From Streptomyces filamentosus (lineage in GTDB: Bacteria; Actinomycetota; Actinomycetes; Streptomycetales; Streptomycetaceae), in NCBI RefSeq assembly GCF_014654895.1, contig NZ_BNBE01000001.1:2703001-2767000 (forward strand): a stretch of DNA of 64,000 nucleotides. The letters run 5' to 3'. Shown in pieces: positions 14,537 through 24,262 of this stretch. Position numbers and translations under genes: made by a program. How positions within the stretch are numbered: position 1 is the first letter of the stretch; each line of letters starts with the position of its first letter. The notes beneath the pieces were generated by a model. It had not been told where the DNA came from. It worked only from the letters and a program-made list of their open reading frames with translations, and ran no database searches.

Positions 14537-14742
14537 CCGGGCCCCTTTTCCCGGGGACCGGCCCTCGACGGCCCCGGGCACCCCCGGTTCGCGTGAGCGA
14601 ACGAAGGGATTGCTCGGGCGAAGTCCTGGCCGCGTGAGCGCCCTCCGCCGGGCCCGGCGGGCGAATCCGTCCCCCGTGCGGACACCGGAGGCGCGCGCGG
14701 GGCAGGATGGTCCGGCACGACGGACACGACGAGGGGAAGCGC

Positions 14743-16080
14743 GTGAGCACGCAGGCGGGGGCCACGGCCGGAGAGCGGACCGGACGGCGGAGAAGGACCG
14801 CGGCCGGGCCGCGCAAGGCCGCGGCGCTCCTCACGGCCGCCGCGGCGGTCGGCACGCTCACCGCACTGCCCGCGCGCGCGGCCGAGGGCCCGGACCTCCC
14901 CCCGTACGCCTTCGACGCCTCGGCGCAGCGGATCGCGGGCGCCGCCTCCAGCGGCAACGCCGTCGAGCTGGAGCCCGGCAGGACCTACCGGGACACCCTC
15001 AAGAAGGACGGCAAGGTCTACTACCGGCTCAACCTGGGCACGGACCGGAACTCCTACGTCTCCGTCGTCGCCGTCCCGAAGCCGGGCGGGAAGGCCGCGT
15101 ACGGCGACGGCTTCCAGGTGAGCATCCAGGACGGCAGCGGCACCGAATGCGGCTCCCAGGACGTCAACTTCGCCGTCGGCGACCACGTCCGGCCCCTGAC
15201 CGCCTACGCGCGCCGGATCGTCGACCCGGACGAATCGAGCTGCCAGGAGGCCGGCCCGTACTACGTGCTCGTCGAGCGCGAGTCGGACGCCGAATCCGCC
15301 CAGGACGACTGGGAACTGGAGATCCAGCACCTCACCGAACCGCTGCTGACCGGGAAGGGCCCCGACAAGCTGCCCGAGGCCTGGCCCTCGAAGATGCCCG
15401 CGCTGCCCGTCGGCGACGCGAAGGACCGCCAGGGCGGGGACGGCTTCGCCCGCGCGGTCTCCGTGGAGAGGGGCGAGTGGCGGGCCCGGATCCGGCCCGG
15501 CCAGACGCTCTTCTGGCGGGTGCCGGTCGACTGGGGCCAGCAGGTCTTCGCCAGCGCCGAACTGGGCAGCAGCGCGGCCGGCGACGACAGCGTCAGCTAC
15601 GCGCTCGCCCTCGGCATCGACAACCCGGCGCGCGGCTTCGTCGACCTCCGGACGGGCAGCTACAACGGCAAGCCCGCCACCGTCGCCCTCGCCCCGCTGC
15701 GGCCGGTCGCCCACGAGAACCGCAGCACGTACGAGACCGCCACCAACGGCATGCGGTTCGCCGGCTGGTACTACCTCACCGCCACCCTCAGCCCGGAGGT
15801 CGCCGAGGAGTACGGCGACGGGGCCCTCCCGCTGACCCTGCGCGTCGACGTCACCGGGACGAAGAAGTCCGCCCCCGGGTACGCGGGCGACGCCGGCGCC
15901 TTCCAGGTGACCGCCCAGGACGAGAAGGCCGCCGCGAACGGCTCCCCCGGCACCGAGGCGGACGGCGGCGGCACCGCGATGGTCGCCCTCGCCGCCGGCG
16001 GCCTCGGCCTGGGCACCGTCCTGCTCGTCGGCCTCGGCGCCTGGACCTTCCTGGCCCGCCGCCCCACCGGGGGACGCTAG
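14743..16080 (+). CDS. Secreted, C-terminally membrane-anchored protein of unknown function
   Basis: 445 aa from GTG 14743, placed by GAGGGGAAGC just upstream; an ATG at 14707 in frame lacks such a site. Residues 1-45 look like a signal peptide: an Arg-rich start, then KAAALLTAAAAVGTLTALPA and cleavage near ARA-AEG. The body is an extracytoplasmic domain with two Cys (GTECGSQD and SSCQEAG) that could form a disulphide, and beta-rich patterns such as GRTYRDTLKKDGKVYYRLNL reminiscent of secreted wall proteins. One hydrophobic helix (about 415-437) and a short basic tail ARRPTGGR end the protein, so it is a type I membrane protein. I do not recognise a catalytic domain. It is convergent with the kinase gene. 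Confidence 0.75.
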   Translation: MSTQAGATAGERTGRRRRTAAGPRKAAALLTAAAAVGTLTALPARAAEGPDLPPYAFDASAQRIAGAASSGNAVELEPGRTYRDTLKKDGKVYYRLNLGTDRNSYVSVVAVPKPGGKAAYGDGFQVSIQDGSGTECGSQDVNFAVGDHVRPLTAYARRIVDPDESSCQEAGPYYVLVERESDAESAQDDWELEIQHLTEPLLTGKGPDKLPEAWPSKMPALPVGDAKDRQGGDGFARAVSVERGEWRARIRPGQTLFWRVPVDWGQQVFASAELGSSAAGDDSVSYALALGIDNPARGFVDLRTGSYNGKPATVALAPLRPVAHENRSTYETATNGMRFAGWYYLTATLSPEVAEEYGDGALPLTLRVDVTGTKKSAPGYAGDAGAFQVTAQDEKAAANGSPGTEADGGGTAMVALAAGGLGLGTVLLVGLGAWTFLARRPTGGR

Positions 16081-16095
16081 GGGCCGGGGGCGCCT

Positions 16096-16122
16096 CGGAT
16101 CCGGACCGGGCTCCCGGATCCG
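16096..16122. terminator. Bidirectional terminator between convergent genes
   Basis: Arms CGGATCCGG (16096-16104) and CCGGATCCG (16114-16122) with a nine-base loop, located in the 45 bases between the secreted protein and the kinase gene. It can serve both transcripts. Confidence 0.65.
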
Positions 16123-16125
16123 GGT

Positions 16126-17532
<1,407 letters not shown>

Positions 17533-17551
17533 CGTGCTGCGCCCGCTCCCC

Positions 17552-17582
17552 GTCAGTCGGTCAGTCGGTCAGTCGTCAGTCG
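17552..17582 (+). repeat. 8-bp tandem repeat (GTCAGTCG)n
   Basis: Nearly four head-to-tail copies of GTCAGTCG in the 61 bases between the HTH gene and the kinase start. It occupies the kinase leader region, so it may be a binding site array or a slippage-prone spacer. Confidence 0.7.
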
Positions 17583-17593
17583 TGCGTGCCGTG

Positions 17594-18145
17594 TCAGTTC
17601 TGGTGCGACTCGTAGTGCGCGACCGCGTCGGCGGTGCGCCCGGCGCCGTACACCCGGAGGAACTCTGCCAGTTCGGGGTGGGCGGGGGCGAGGGAGTCGG
17701 CGGCGTCGATGATGTCCCCGGCGGCGGCCACGGAGCGCAACAGCGACTGGATCTCGCGGACCACGCGGCGCACGGTCGGGGCGCCGGAGCCGTTGGCGGT
17801 CTGGCCGCTGGTGCCGGTGAGGACGGAGCCGCCCTGGGACTTCTTGATCTCGTCCATCCGGTCGGTGGCCTCGGCGGCGCTGACGCTGCCGTCGGCGACC
17901 TGGACGGCGAGCTCCTGGAGGGCCTGGACGCGCTGGACCACGGCCGGGTTGCCGATCTTGGCGCGCTGGCCGCTCATGAGCTGGGAGAGCATGGGCGCGG
18001 AGAGCCCGAGCACGGCGGCCAGCCTGGCCTGATTGAGCCCGAGGTCGTCGATCAGCCGGCGGAAGAGCGCCCCCAGCGGCTCCCCGTACCAACTGCGCTG
18101 AAGCTCTCTGGCTCTTGCCGTGGCTTCCTGCTGCGCTGCGTCCAT
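17594..18145 (-). CDS. Helix-turn-helix DNA-binding protein
   Basis: 183 aa starting at ATG 18145, chosen for the GGGGAGAAG site just upstream; an in-frame GTG lies at 18148 and the frame is open to 18193. An XRE-like helix-turn-helix is seen around residues 35-60 (DDLGLNQARLAAVLGLSAPM, then LSQLMSGQRAKI). It is followed by a helical middle (VVQRVQALQELAVQV) and a conserved C-terminal part VRRVVREIQSLLRSVAAAGD. Proteins of this type are common beside kinase genes in Streptomyces. The target and ligand are unknown. Confidence 0.8.
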   Translation of the reverse strand: MDAAQQEATARARELQRSWYGEPLGALFRRLIDDLGLNQARLAAVLGLSAPMLSQLMSGQRAKIGNPAVVQRVQALQELAVQVADGSVSAAEATDRMDEIKKSQGGSVLTGTSGQTANGSGAPTVRRVVREIQSLLRSVAAAGDIIDAADSLAPAHPELAEFLRVYGAGRTADAVAHYESHQN

Positions 18146-18273
18146 CACTTCTCCCCATCCCTGCGGTTCGCCACTGCGAACCTCGGTCAGCATCTTACGG
18201 AGAGTGGTCGTCCACCGGGAGTCCCCACCTTTTGCCCCGGACCGGGGGAGACCCGGTACGCTGTTCTCGTTCC

Positions 18274-18346
18274 GGGGCCTTAGCTCAGTTGGTAGAGCGC
18301 TGTCTTTGCATGGCAGATGTCAGGGGTTCGACTCCCCTAGGCTCCA
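18274..18346 (+). tRNA. tRNA-Ala (TGC anticodon)
   Basis: 73-nt cloverleaf: acceptor GGGGCCT (18274-18280) pairs with AGGCTCC (18339-18345) with one G-U pair. Discriminator A, no encoded CCA, T-loop GGTTCGACTCC, anticodon TGC at 18307-18309. Confidence 0.97.
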
Positions 18347-18353
18347 CACAGTC

Positions 18354-18392
18354 ACACCCCCCTGACCTGGCGAGAAGCGGTCAGGGGGGTGT
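18354..18392 (+). terminator. Terminator after tRNA-Ala
   Basis: Perfect 14-bp stem ACACCCCCCTGACC (18354-18367) with 18379-18392, 11-base loop, followed by TCTCGTC. The strong stem sits eight bases after the tRNA. Confidence 0.85.
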
Positions 18393-18436
18393 TCTCGTCG
18401 TCCCGCCGGGCCGGCGGGGACGGAGAGTGCCGCTGT

Positions 18437-18841
18437 CTACCGCGGCCCGGTGGGGCGGGTCAGGACGCGGGCCAGGTCCAGGACGCCGAGCGCGACCATC
18501 GCGACGCCCAAGGGGACGTGGAACGCGGGCAGATGGGCGACGCCCAGGACGACCTGCACGGAGGCGAGCACGAGGAACCCGGTGGCGTACAGGACGGGGC
18601 GGGGGCTGCCGCCGCCCGGGCGCCAGGCCACGATCGCGGCCAGCACGTAGAGCATCGTGGCGCCGTACATCACCCGGGAGCCGGCGTCGTGGAGCAGCGC
18701 GCCCCGCGACGAGGAGGCGATCAGGGCTCCGGCGGTGGCCGTCTGGAAGAACAGGGCCAGGGCCTGGAGGGCGACGGCGGCCCTGACGGCCTTGGGGAAG
18801 GCGGCGGCGCGCGGCGTCGCCGCCACGGTCTGTCCGGACAT
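18437..18841 (-). CDS. Small four-helix membrane protein
   Basis: 134 aa from ATG 18841 (AAGGAC seven bases upstream). Four hydrophobic segments can be read: about 15-40, 50-70 (MYGATMLYVLAAIVAW), 78-98 (ATGFLVLASVQVVLGVAH) and 102-125 (VPLGVAMVALGVLDLARVL). No known catalytic motif. It is the last gene of an operon with the ECF sigma factor and an FAD oxidoreductase, so it may be part of the same response. I do not recognise the family. Confidence 0.7.
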   Translation of the reverse strand: MSGQTVAATPRAAAFPKAVRAAVALQALALFFQTATAGALIASSSRGALLHDAGSRVMYGATMLYVLAAIVAWRPGGGSPRPVLYATGFLVLASVQVVLGVAHLPAFHVPLGVAMVALGVLDLARVLTRPTGPR

Positions 18842-18909
18842 CCGGGGGTCCTTTCGAGGGCGAGAGGGCGGGGCGAGGGGCGGGGCGAGGAGGGCGTGGG
18901 GCGGGTCCC

Positions 18910-19815
18910 TCAGCGGAGGGTGAGGGGGGTCTCGGCGGCGACGCGGCCGAGCTTCTCGGGGTTGCGGACGTAGTAGAGGCCGCTGATCCGGCCGTCCTCG
19001 ACGCGCATCGCCATGACGCCGTCCAGCTCGCCGTCGAGGAACACGGCGAGCGCCGGAGAGCCGTTGACGAAGGTGGGCTCGGTGGTCACCTCGGCCTCGG
19101 CCTTGAGGGAGCCGCCGAGGTAGAAGCGGGTCACCTTGTCGGCGCCGAGGACCGGGCGGACGGCGGCCCGCTTGATCCCGCCGCCGTCGCTGACGAGGAC
19201 GACGTCGGGGGCGAGCAGGTCCAGGAAGTCCTGGGGGTCCCGGGTCTCCAGGGCCCGCCGGAAGGAGTCCGCGACCGCGCGGGCCTCCCGGGCGGAGACC
19301 GTGGTGCGGGGGCGGCGGGCGTCGACGTGCCGGCGGGCCCGGTGCGCGATCTGGCGGACGGCGGCCGGGGTCTTGTCGACGGCCGCCGCGATCTCGTCGT
19401 ACCCCACCTCGAAGACCTCGCGGAGGACGAAGACGGCCCGCTCGGTGGGGGTGAGGGTCTCCAGGACCAGCATCATCGCCATGGAGACGCTCTCGGTGAG
19501 CTCGACGTCCTCGGCCACGTCCGGCGCGGTCAGCAGCGGTTCCGGCAGCCACTGGCCGACGTACGCCTCCCGGCGGCGCCGCACGGTGCGGAGCCGGTTG
19601 AGGGCCTGCCGGGTGGTGATCCGCACGAGGTACGCCCGCCGGTCGCGGACCTGCTCCAGGTCGACCCCGGTCCAGCGCAGCCAGGTCTCCTGGAGGACGT
19701 CCTCGGCGTCGGCGGCCGAGCCGAGCATCTCGTAGGCCACGGTGAAGAGCAGGTTGCGGTGGGCGACGAAGGTCTCGGTCGCCGGGTCGGTGCCGGTGGT
19801 GGGTTCGCTGGGCAT
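18910..19815 (-). CDS. ECF41-type RNA polymerase sigma factor with fused C-terminal regulatory domain
   Basis: 301 aa. Region 2 (about 15-80, LLFTVAYEMLGSAADAEDVL, DVLQETWLRW) and region 4 (about 115-170, LTPTERAVFVLREVFEVGYD) form the sigma part; VGQWLPEPLLTAP between them is the ECF41 linker. A SnoaL-like C-terminal domain (about 180-300) contains the DVVLVSDGGG motif and ends VRNPEKLGRV, both hallmarks of ECF41/SigJ proteins, where this domain controls activity in place of an anti-sigma factor. It lies 33 bases after an FAD oxidoreductase, one of the partner classes typical of ECF41 loci. GGGGAGAG precedes the ATG at 19815. Confidence 0.93.
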   Translation of the reverse strand: MPSEPTTGTDPATETFVAHRNLLFTVAYEMLGSAADAEDVLQETWLRWTGVDLEQVRDRRAYLVRITTRQALNRLRTVRRRREAYVGQWLPEPLLTAPDVAEDVELTESVSMAMMLVLETLTPTERAVFVLREVFEVGYDEIAAAVDKTPAAVRQIAHRARRHVDARRPRTTVSAREARAVADSFRRALETRDPQDFLDLLAPDVVLVSDGGGIKRAAVRPVLGADKVTRFYLGGSLKAEAEVTTEPTFVNGSPALAVFLDGELDGVMAMRVEDGRISGLYYVRNPEKLGRVAAETPLTLR

Positions 19816-19848
19816 CTCGCGGTCTCTCCCCGTTCCTCGTCCGTGCCG

Positions 19849-21051
19849 TCAGGCCGCGTGCTCGGGGGTGGCCGCCGGGACGCCGGCGCGCTCACGCAGC
19901 CGCCGGGCGCGGTGTCCGCCGTCCTTCTGCCAGGAGTGCGTGCCGGGCTTCCGGGCCTCCCCGGTCAGGTGCTTGACGCTGAGCGCGCAGGCGAGTTCCT
20001 TGAGCTTCGCCCCCGGCCGCCCGCCGACATAGATTCGCATCGGCCGGTCGTCCTTGTGTGCGATTTGGAAGATCGCGGTGTCGCGGCCGAGGCTCAGGCA
20101 CATCGCGTTGAACGCCACGTCCACGGGGGCCGGCTCCCGGGCCGCGAGGCGGGCGAGGACGGTGTCGGCGGCGTGCGCGCCGAGGCAGCCGGCGACGTAG
20201 GCGCTCATCCGGAAGGGCAGGTCCGAGGGGGCCGCGCCGTCCCCGGCCGCGACGATCCGCCCGTCGTCGACGCTGGTGAGCGTCTCGTCGGTGAGCAGCC
20301 TTCCGGCCGCGTCGGTGCTCAGGCCGCTGCGCGCGGCCAGGTCGGGGACGCCGAACCCGGCGGTCCAGACGGTGAGCCGGCCGGTCACCGCGCGGCCGTC
20401 GGCGAGCCGGACGGAGTCCTCCGTCACCTCGGTGACCCGCGTGCCGGGGCCGTCGAGGACGGTGACCCCGAGGGCGGCGAACCGCCGGGCGGCCGAGCGG
20501 CGGGCCCGGGGGTGGAGGTAGGGGCCGAGGACGCCGCCGCAGACCAGGGACACCGGGCGGCGGCCTCCGTCGGCGAGTTCGGCTGCGGTCTCGATGCCGG
20601 TGGGGCCCGCGCCGACGACGGTGACCGGGGCTCCGGCGGGCAGGGCGGCGACGGCGGCCCGCAGCCGCTCGGCCGCCTCCAGTTCCGCGACCTGGTGGGC
20701 GTGGGCGAGGGCGCCGGGGACCTCGGGGCGGGCGGTGGTGCTGCCGACCGCGTAGACCAGGTAGTCGTACGGGAGGGTGGCGCCCGACTCCAGCGTCACC
20801 ACGCGCGCGGGGGCGTCGATCCGGTCCACGGAGCCGACGGCGAGCCGTACGCGTTCCGCCAGCACCTCCTCGTACCGGACGGTCGCGGGGTGGCTGCCGC
20901 CGACCAGCTGGTGCAGCCGGAGGCGGGCGACGAACGACGGCCGGGGGTTGACCACGGTCACGGTGACGTCGTCGCGCAGGGTGAGGCGGTTGGCCGCCAT
21001 GACGCCGGCGTACCCGCCGCCGATCACGACCACTCGGGTGTTCCCGCTCAT
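19849..21051 (-). CDS. FAD-dependent NAD(P)H oxidoreductase
   Basis: 400-aa flavoprotein related to type II NADH dehydrogenase and ferredoxin reductases. An N-terminal dinucleotide-binding motif VVVIGGGYAGVMAANRL lies at 6-22. The second Rossmann motif VTVVGAGPTGIETAAELA is near 155-172 and the FAD motif IVAAGDGA near 282. The C-terminal region lacks an obvious membrane helix. As the first gene of the sigma-factor operon, and with an ECF41-like promoter upstream, it is probably the main target of that sigma factor. The substrate cannot be read from the sequence. Confidence 0.88.
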   Translation of the reverse strand: MSGNTRVVVIGGGYAGVMAANRLTLRDDVTVTVVNPRPSFVARLRLHQLVGGSHPATVRYEEVLAERVRLAVGSVDRIDAPARVVTLESGATLPYDYLVYAVGSTTARPEVPGALAHAHQVAELEAAERLRAAVAALPAGAPVTVVGAGPTGIETAAELADGGRRPVSLVCGGVLGPYLHPRARRSAARRFAALGVTVLDGPGTRVTEVTEDSVRLADGRAVTGRLTVWTAGFGVPDLAARSGLSTDAAGRLLTDETLTSVDDGRIVAAGDGAAPSDLPFRMSAYVAGCLGAHAADTVLARLAAREPAPVDVAFNAMCLSLGRDTAIFQIAHKDDRPMRIYVGGRPGAKLKELACALSVKHLTGEARKPGTHSWQKDGGHRARRLRERAGVPAATPEHAA

Positions 21052-21087
21052 GGTGTCTCTCCTCCGTCTTCAGGGGGTCGGCCTCAA

Positions 21088-21114
21088 GACACCGAGGGGC
21101 CTTCGCCTGTGACG
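21088..21114 (-). promoter_or_regulatory. Candidate ECF41-type promoter for the oxidoreductase-sigma operon
   Basis: On the minus strand CGTCACA (21114-21108), a 16-base spacer, then TGTC (21091-21088), 36 bases before the ATG. This fits the published ECF41 pattern TGTCACA-N16-CGTC as I recall it, with one mismatch in each box. A second CGTCACA lies at 21125-21119. The remaining roughly 260 bases up to 21384 show no gene. Confidence 0.65.
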
Positions 21115-21383
21115 CAGGTGTGACGGGGATCACTGAGCGGGGGGTGCGAGGGAGGTGTGAGGAGAGGGCGCGGCAGAAGGGCGGGGAAGCCGCGGACGGC
21201 GGGAGCGGGGCGGGGAAGCCGGGGGCGAGGGGGCCGAACGGGTGGTGTTCATCGGAAGAACTGCGCGGCCGCGGCGTCGCTGCGCCGGATCCGGCACCCC
21301 GTACAGATCATGAGAAAGGTATGTAAAGCGCGCAACCCGAAATGAACCATCCGAGAACGCCCCACCAGCGAAAGAGAGGGACC

Positions 21384-21755
21384 ATGGCCACCGCCAAGGT
21401 CAAGCAGTTCTGGACCGCCTTCATCTCCGTCCTCTTCGCCCTGCTCGCCTCCGTCGGCCTGGCGACCCCCGCCGCCGCCCGCGGCCAGGCCCCGGTCACC
21501 CAGCCCGAGGAGCCGGCCGCCCCCGCCGCCGCCCCCGCCCCGGCCGTCGCCGAGCGTGCCGCAGGCGTCGTCACCCAGCGGCGGGCGGAGCCCTGGTACC
21601 CCGTCGCGCAGGGCTCGCTGCCGCCCACCATCAAGCAGCGCATCGGCGCCGAGGCGCACGGCTCCTCGCCCTCCGTCCGGCACTCCCGCGCCGCCGCTCC
21701 GCTCGCGAGCGACCCGGTGGCCCTCGCCGAACTCGCCCTCGCGACGGCGGCCTAG
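21384..21755 (+). CDS. Small secreted or membrane-anchored Streptomyces protein
   Basis: 123 aa from ATG 21384 (AAAGAGAGGG upstream); an in-frame ATG at 21342 is less likely. KVKQFWTAFISVLFALLASV and the following GLATPAAARG look like a signal peptide or anchor with cleavage near AAA-RG. The mature part is Ala/Pro-rich, then RRAEPWYPVAQGSLPPTIKQ, RIGAEAHGSSPSVRHSR and an Ala-rich end. It resembles a small Streptomyces-only family (possibly DUF6344, from memory). No catalytic motif is visible. It converges with the DUF5324 gene over a shared terminator. Confidence 0.65.
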   Translation: MATAKVKQFWTAFISVLFALLASVGLATPAAARGQAPVTQPEEPAAPAAAPAPAVAERAAGVVTQRRAEPWYPVAQGSLPPTIKQRIGAEAHGSSPSVRHSRAAAPLASDPVALAELALATAA

Positions 21756-21792
21756 GGTGCGGGGAGAGCACACGGTCTCCCTCCCCGCACCC
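21755..21792. terminator. Bidirectional terminator between convergent genes
   Basis: 12-bp stem GGGTGCGGGGAG (21755-21766) with 21781-21792; it begins at the last base of the upstream stop codon. It separates the small secreted protein gene from the DUF5324 gene. Confidence 0.75.
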
Positions 21793-21813
21793 CGCCGCGT
21801 ACGCGGTTCCGGC

Positions 21814-22566
21814 TCAGCGGCGCTCGTCGGGCTCCGTGGACTCGGTCTCCTTCTCCGTCTCGATCCCGGGCACGGCCTCGGTCTCGACCTCCACGTCGAC
21901 CCCGGACTCCGCGGACACGACCGTCCCGGCCCCGCCCTCCGCGCTCGTGAGCACCTCCGAGGCGAACGGCGTGCCCGAGCTCTCGTCCCCGTCGGTGGGA
22001 GCGGGCGGCTCGACCAGCCAGTCGGGATTGGCCTGCCGGTCCCACCACTTCCAGGCGGCGAACGCGCCGCCGACCAGCACGCCCGTCAGGGCGAGCACCT
22101 TGACGAGACGCCCGGCCCTGGCCCGGCGCTCCTGCTTCCTCACGATCTTCCGGACGTCGTCCGGCGTCACCTGACCGCGTAGCGCGGCCCAGGCGGCAGT
22201 GGAACGCGACCCGGCCTCCCCGAGGACGGGACCGGTCGCGGCGACCGCGTGCTCGACGCGCGGCACGGTGTAGTCGGCCACCTGATGGGCGACCGAGCGG
22301 GTCCGGACCGCGGCGCGATGCGCGGCCTCGTCGACCCCCGGCGGCACATGCGGTGCCACGTACGCGGCGTACTGCGCGCGGGCCTGTGCGCGCGCCTGCC
22401 GAGCGGCGCCCGACACCTTGGGTGCGAGCCGCACCCGTGCCTCGTGGGCATAGTGCGCGGCCTGGTCCTTGGCCGTGCCGGCGTACGGCGCCACCACGTC
22501 CGCGGCGTGCAGGACGCTTTCCTTCGCCGAATCCGTCGCGGCGCGCACGCTGTCCATGCGACTCAC
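21814..22566 (-). CDS. DUF5324 family membrane protein
   Basis: 250 aa from GTG 22566, with AGGAGGAGG five bases upstream, which settles the start. The first 150 residues are an amphipathic, Ala/His/Arg-rich helical region (VRAATDSAKESVLHAADVVA and repeated ARAQARAQY) resembling apolipoprotein-like or coiled-coil stalks. One membrane helix (VKVLALTGVLVGGAFAAWKW, about 152-170) follows, then an acidic Glu/Thr-rich tail rich in VETE and ESTE. This layout matches the Streptomyces DUF5324 family found beside ppiA. The function is unknown. Confidence 0.75.
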   Translation of the reverse strand: MSRMDSVRAATDSAKESVLHAADVVAPYAGTAKDQAAHYAHEARVRLAPKVSGAARQARAQARAQYAAYVAPHVPPGVDEAAHRAAVRTRSVAHQVADYTVPRVEHAVAATGPVLGEAGSRSTAAWAALRGQVTPDDVRKIVRKQERRARAGRLVKVLALTGVLVGGAFAAWKWWDRQANPDWLVEPPAPTDGDESSGTPFASEVLTSAEGGAGTVVSAESGVDVEVETEAVPGIETEKETESTEPDERR

Positions 22567-22836
22567 GGGTTCCTCCTCCTCGGTGGCGAGCGGTGTCGGT
22601 TTTTCACCTTTCCATCCTTTTCGGCATCATGCCTGCCGGAACCGTTCCCGTCATGCGGGGCGGGCATCCGGGGCAGCCGGCCGGAGCGGACGGTACGGCC
22701 GCCCGGAGCGGGCGGGGGACGCGGACGGGCCGTTCGGGGCCGCTCCGGCATGCGAGGATCGGACTCGCCAGAGCCGCGGGCACGTGAGGCGATCCGTCCC
22801 CCGGCGTGACGCACGACCAGGGAGGGAAGGCGGACC

Positions 22837-23361
22837 GTGGCCATGCCGTACGCGATCCTCAAGACCAGCGCGGGCGACATCGAGGTGCGCCTGATGCCGT
22901 TCCACGCGCCGAAGACGGTGCGGAACTTCACCGAACTCGCCACCGGCGCGCGCGAGTGGACCCACCCGGGCACCGGGCAGGTCTCCTCGGAGCCCCTCTA
23001 CGACGGCACGGTCTTCCACCGGGTCATCGGCGACTTCATGATCCAGGGCGGCGACCCGCTGGGCACCGGCACCGGCGGCCCGGGCTACGAGTTCCCGGAC
23101 GAGTTCCACCCCGAGCTGTGGTTCGACCGGCCGTACCTGCTGGCGATGGCCAACGCGGGCCCGGGCACCAACGGCTCGCAGTTCTTCATCACGGTCGGCC
23201 CCGCGACCTGGCTGAACCGCAAGCACACCATCTTCGGCGAGGTGGTGGACCCCAAGAGCCGGGCCGTCGTGGACGCCATCGCGGCGGTCCCCACCGACGC
23301 CCAGACCCAGCGGCCGCTGACGGACGTCGTGGTCGAGTCCGTGGTGATCGAGCAGCGCTGA
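22837..23361 (+). CDS. Cyclophilin-type peptidyl-prolyl cis-trans isomerase
   Basis: Catalyses proline isomerisation during protein folding; cytosolic, as no signal peptide is present. 174 aa. Active-site elements: TVFHRVIGDFMIQGGDPLGT (Phe, Arg and Gln of the catalytic groove), LAMANAGPGTNGSQFFITVG, and WLNRKHTIFGEVV. The start is GTG 22837 with GGAGGGAAGG upstream. It precedes the rhomboid gene by 23 bases in the same direction, the order known from Streptomyces. It corresponds to PpiA of the mycobacterial oriC region. Confidence 0.95.
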   Translation: MAMPYAILKTSAGDIEVRLMPFHAPKTVRNFTELATGAREWTHPGTGQVSSEPLYDGTVFHRVIGDFMIQGGDPLGTGTGGPGYEFPDEFHPELWFDRPYLLAMANAGPGTNGSQFFITVGPATWLNRKHTIFGEVVDPKSRAVVDAIAAVPTDAQTQRPLTDVVVESVVIEQR

Positions 23362-23384
23362 CCGGGAAGGACGGGACCCCGCCC

Positions 23385-24251
23385 ATGGACACGCAGTCCG
23401 GAACGCCTCACTGCTACCGCCACCCCGGCACCGAGACGGGCATCCGCTGCACCCGCTGCGAGAAGCCCATCTGCCCGGAGTGCATGATCTCCGCCTCCGT
23501 CGGCTTCCAGTGCCCCGACTGCGTCCGGACCGGCTCCGGCACCGGGCACGCGGCCGGCGCCAACCAGGCGAGGACGCTCGCGGGCGGCCGGGTCAGGAGC
23601 GACGACCGGCTGGTCACCAAGATCCTCATCGGGACCTGCGTGCTGGTCTACGGCCTGGTGCTGGTCCTCGGCGACCGCCTCGTCGACGAGCTGGTGCTGA
23701 TCGGGTACGCGTACAACCCGCTGCTCGGCGAGGTCGTCGGGGTCGCGGACGGGGAGTGGTACCGGCTGCTCACCTCCACGGTCCTGCACCAGGAGCCGTG
23801 GCACATCCTCTTCAACCTGATCGGCCTGTGGGTGATCGGCGGCATCGTCGAGCCCGAGCTCGGCCGGTCCCGGTACGCGCTGCTGTGCCTGGTCTCCGGG
23901 TTGTCCGGCTCGGTCCTCGCCTATGTCGTCGCCGCCCCGAACCAGCCCTCGCTGGGCGCCTCGGGCATCGTCTACGGGCTGATCGGCGCCTGGGCGGTGC
24001 TGGCCCGGCGGCGGCGCCACGACATGCGTCCGGTGGCCCTCTTCGTGGCGCTGTCCCTGGTCATGACGTTCACCCGCCCGGGGATCTCGTGGGAGGCGCA
24101 CGTCGGCGGTCTGGTGGCCGGCGCGCTCCTGACCTTCGCGCTGGTGCAGGCGCCCCGGGCCCGCCGGGAGCTGATCCAGTTCGGGGCCTGTGGACTGCTG
24201 CTGCTGATCGACGTGGGCGTCGTCCTGGCCCGGACGGCGGCGCTCACCTGA
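23385..24251 (+). CDS. Rhomboid family intramembrane serine protease with N-terminal zinc finger
   Basis: 288 aa. Residues 10-50 form a B-box-like zinc binding module (CYRHPGTETGIRCTRC and CPECM...CPDC). The rhomboid core follows with about six membrane helices: HQEPWHILFNLIGLWVIGG carries the conserved HxxxN, the catalytic serine is S193 in LGASGIVYGL, and the catalytic histidine is H239 in SWEAHVGGLVAGA. It cleaves substrates within the membrane; none is evident here. The zinc-finger plus rhomboid fusion is typical of actinobacteria. The stop is followed by the DnaA-box cluster. Confidence 0.93.
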   Translation: MDTQSGTPHCYRHPGTETGIRCTRCEKPICPECMISASVGFQCPDCVRTGSGTGHAAGANQARTLAGGRVRSDDRLVTKILIGTCVLVYGLVLVLGDRLVDELVLIGYAYNPLLGEVVGVADGEWYRLLTSTVLHQEPWHILFNLIGLWVIGGIVEPELGRSRYALLCLVSGLSGSVLAYVVAAPNQPSLGASGIVYGLIGAWAVLARRRRHDMRPVALFVALSLVMTFTRPGISWEAHVGGLVAGALLTFALVQAPRARRELIQFGACGLLLLIDVGVVLARTAALT

Positions 24252-24262
24252 GTGCACAGGTC

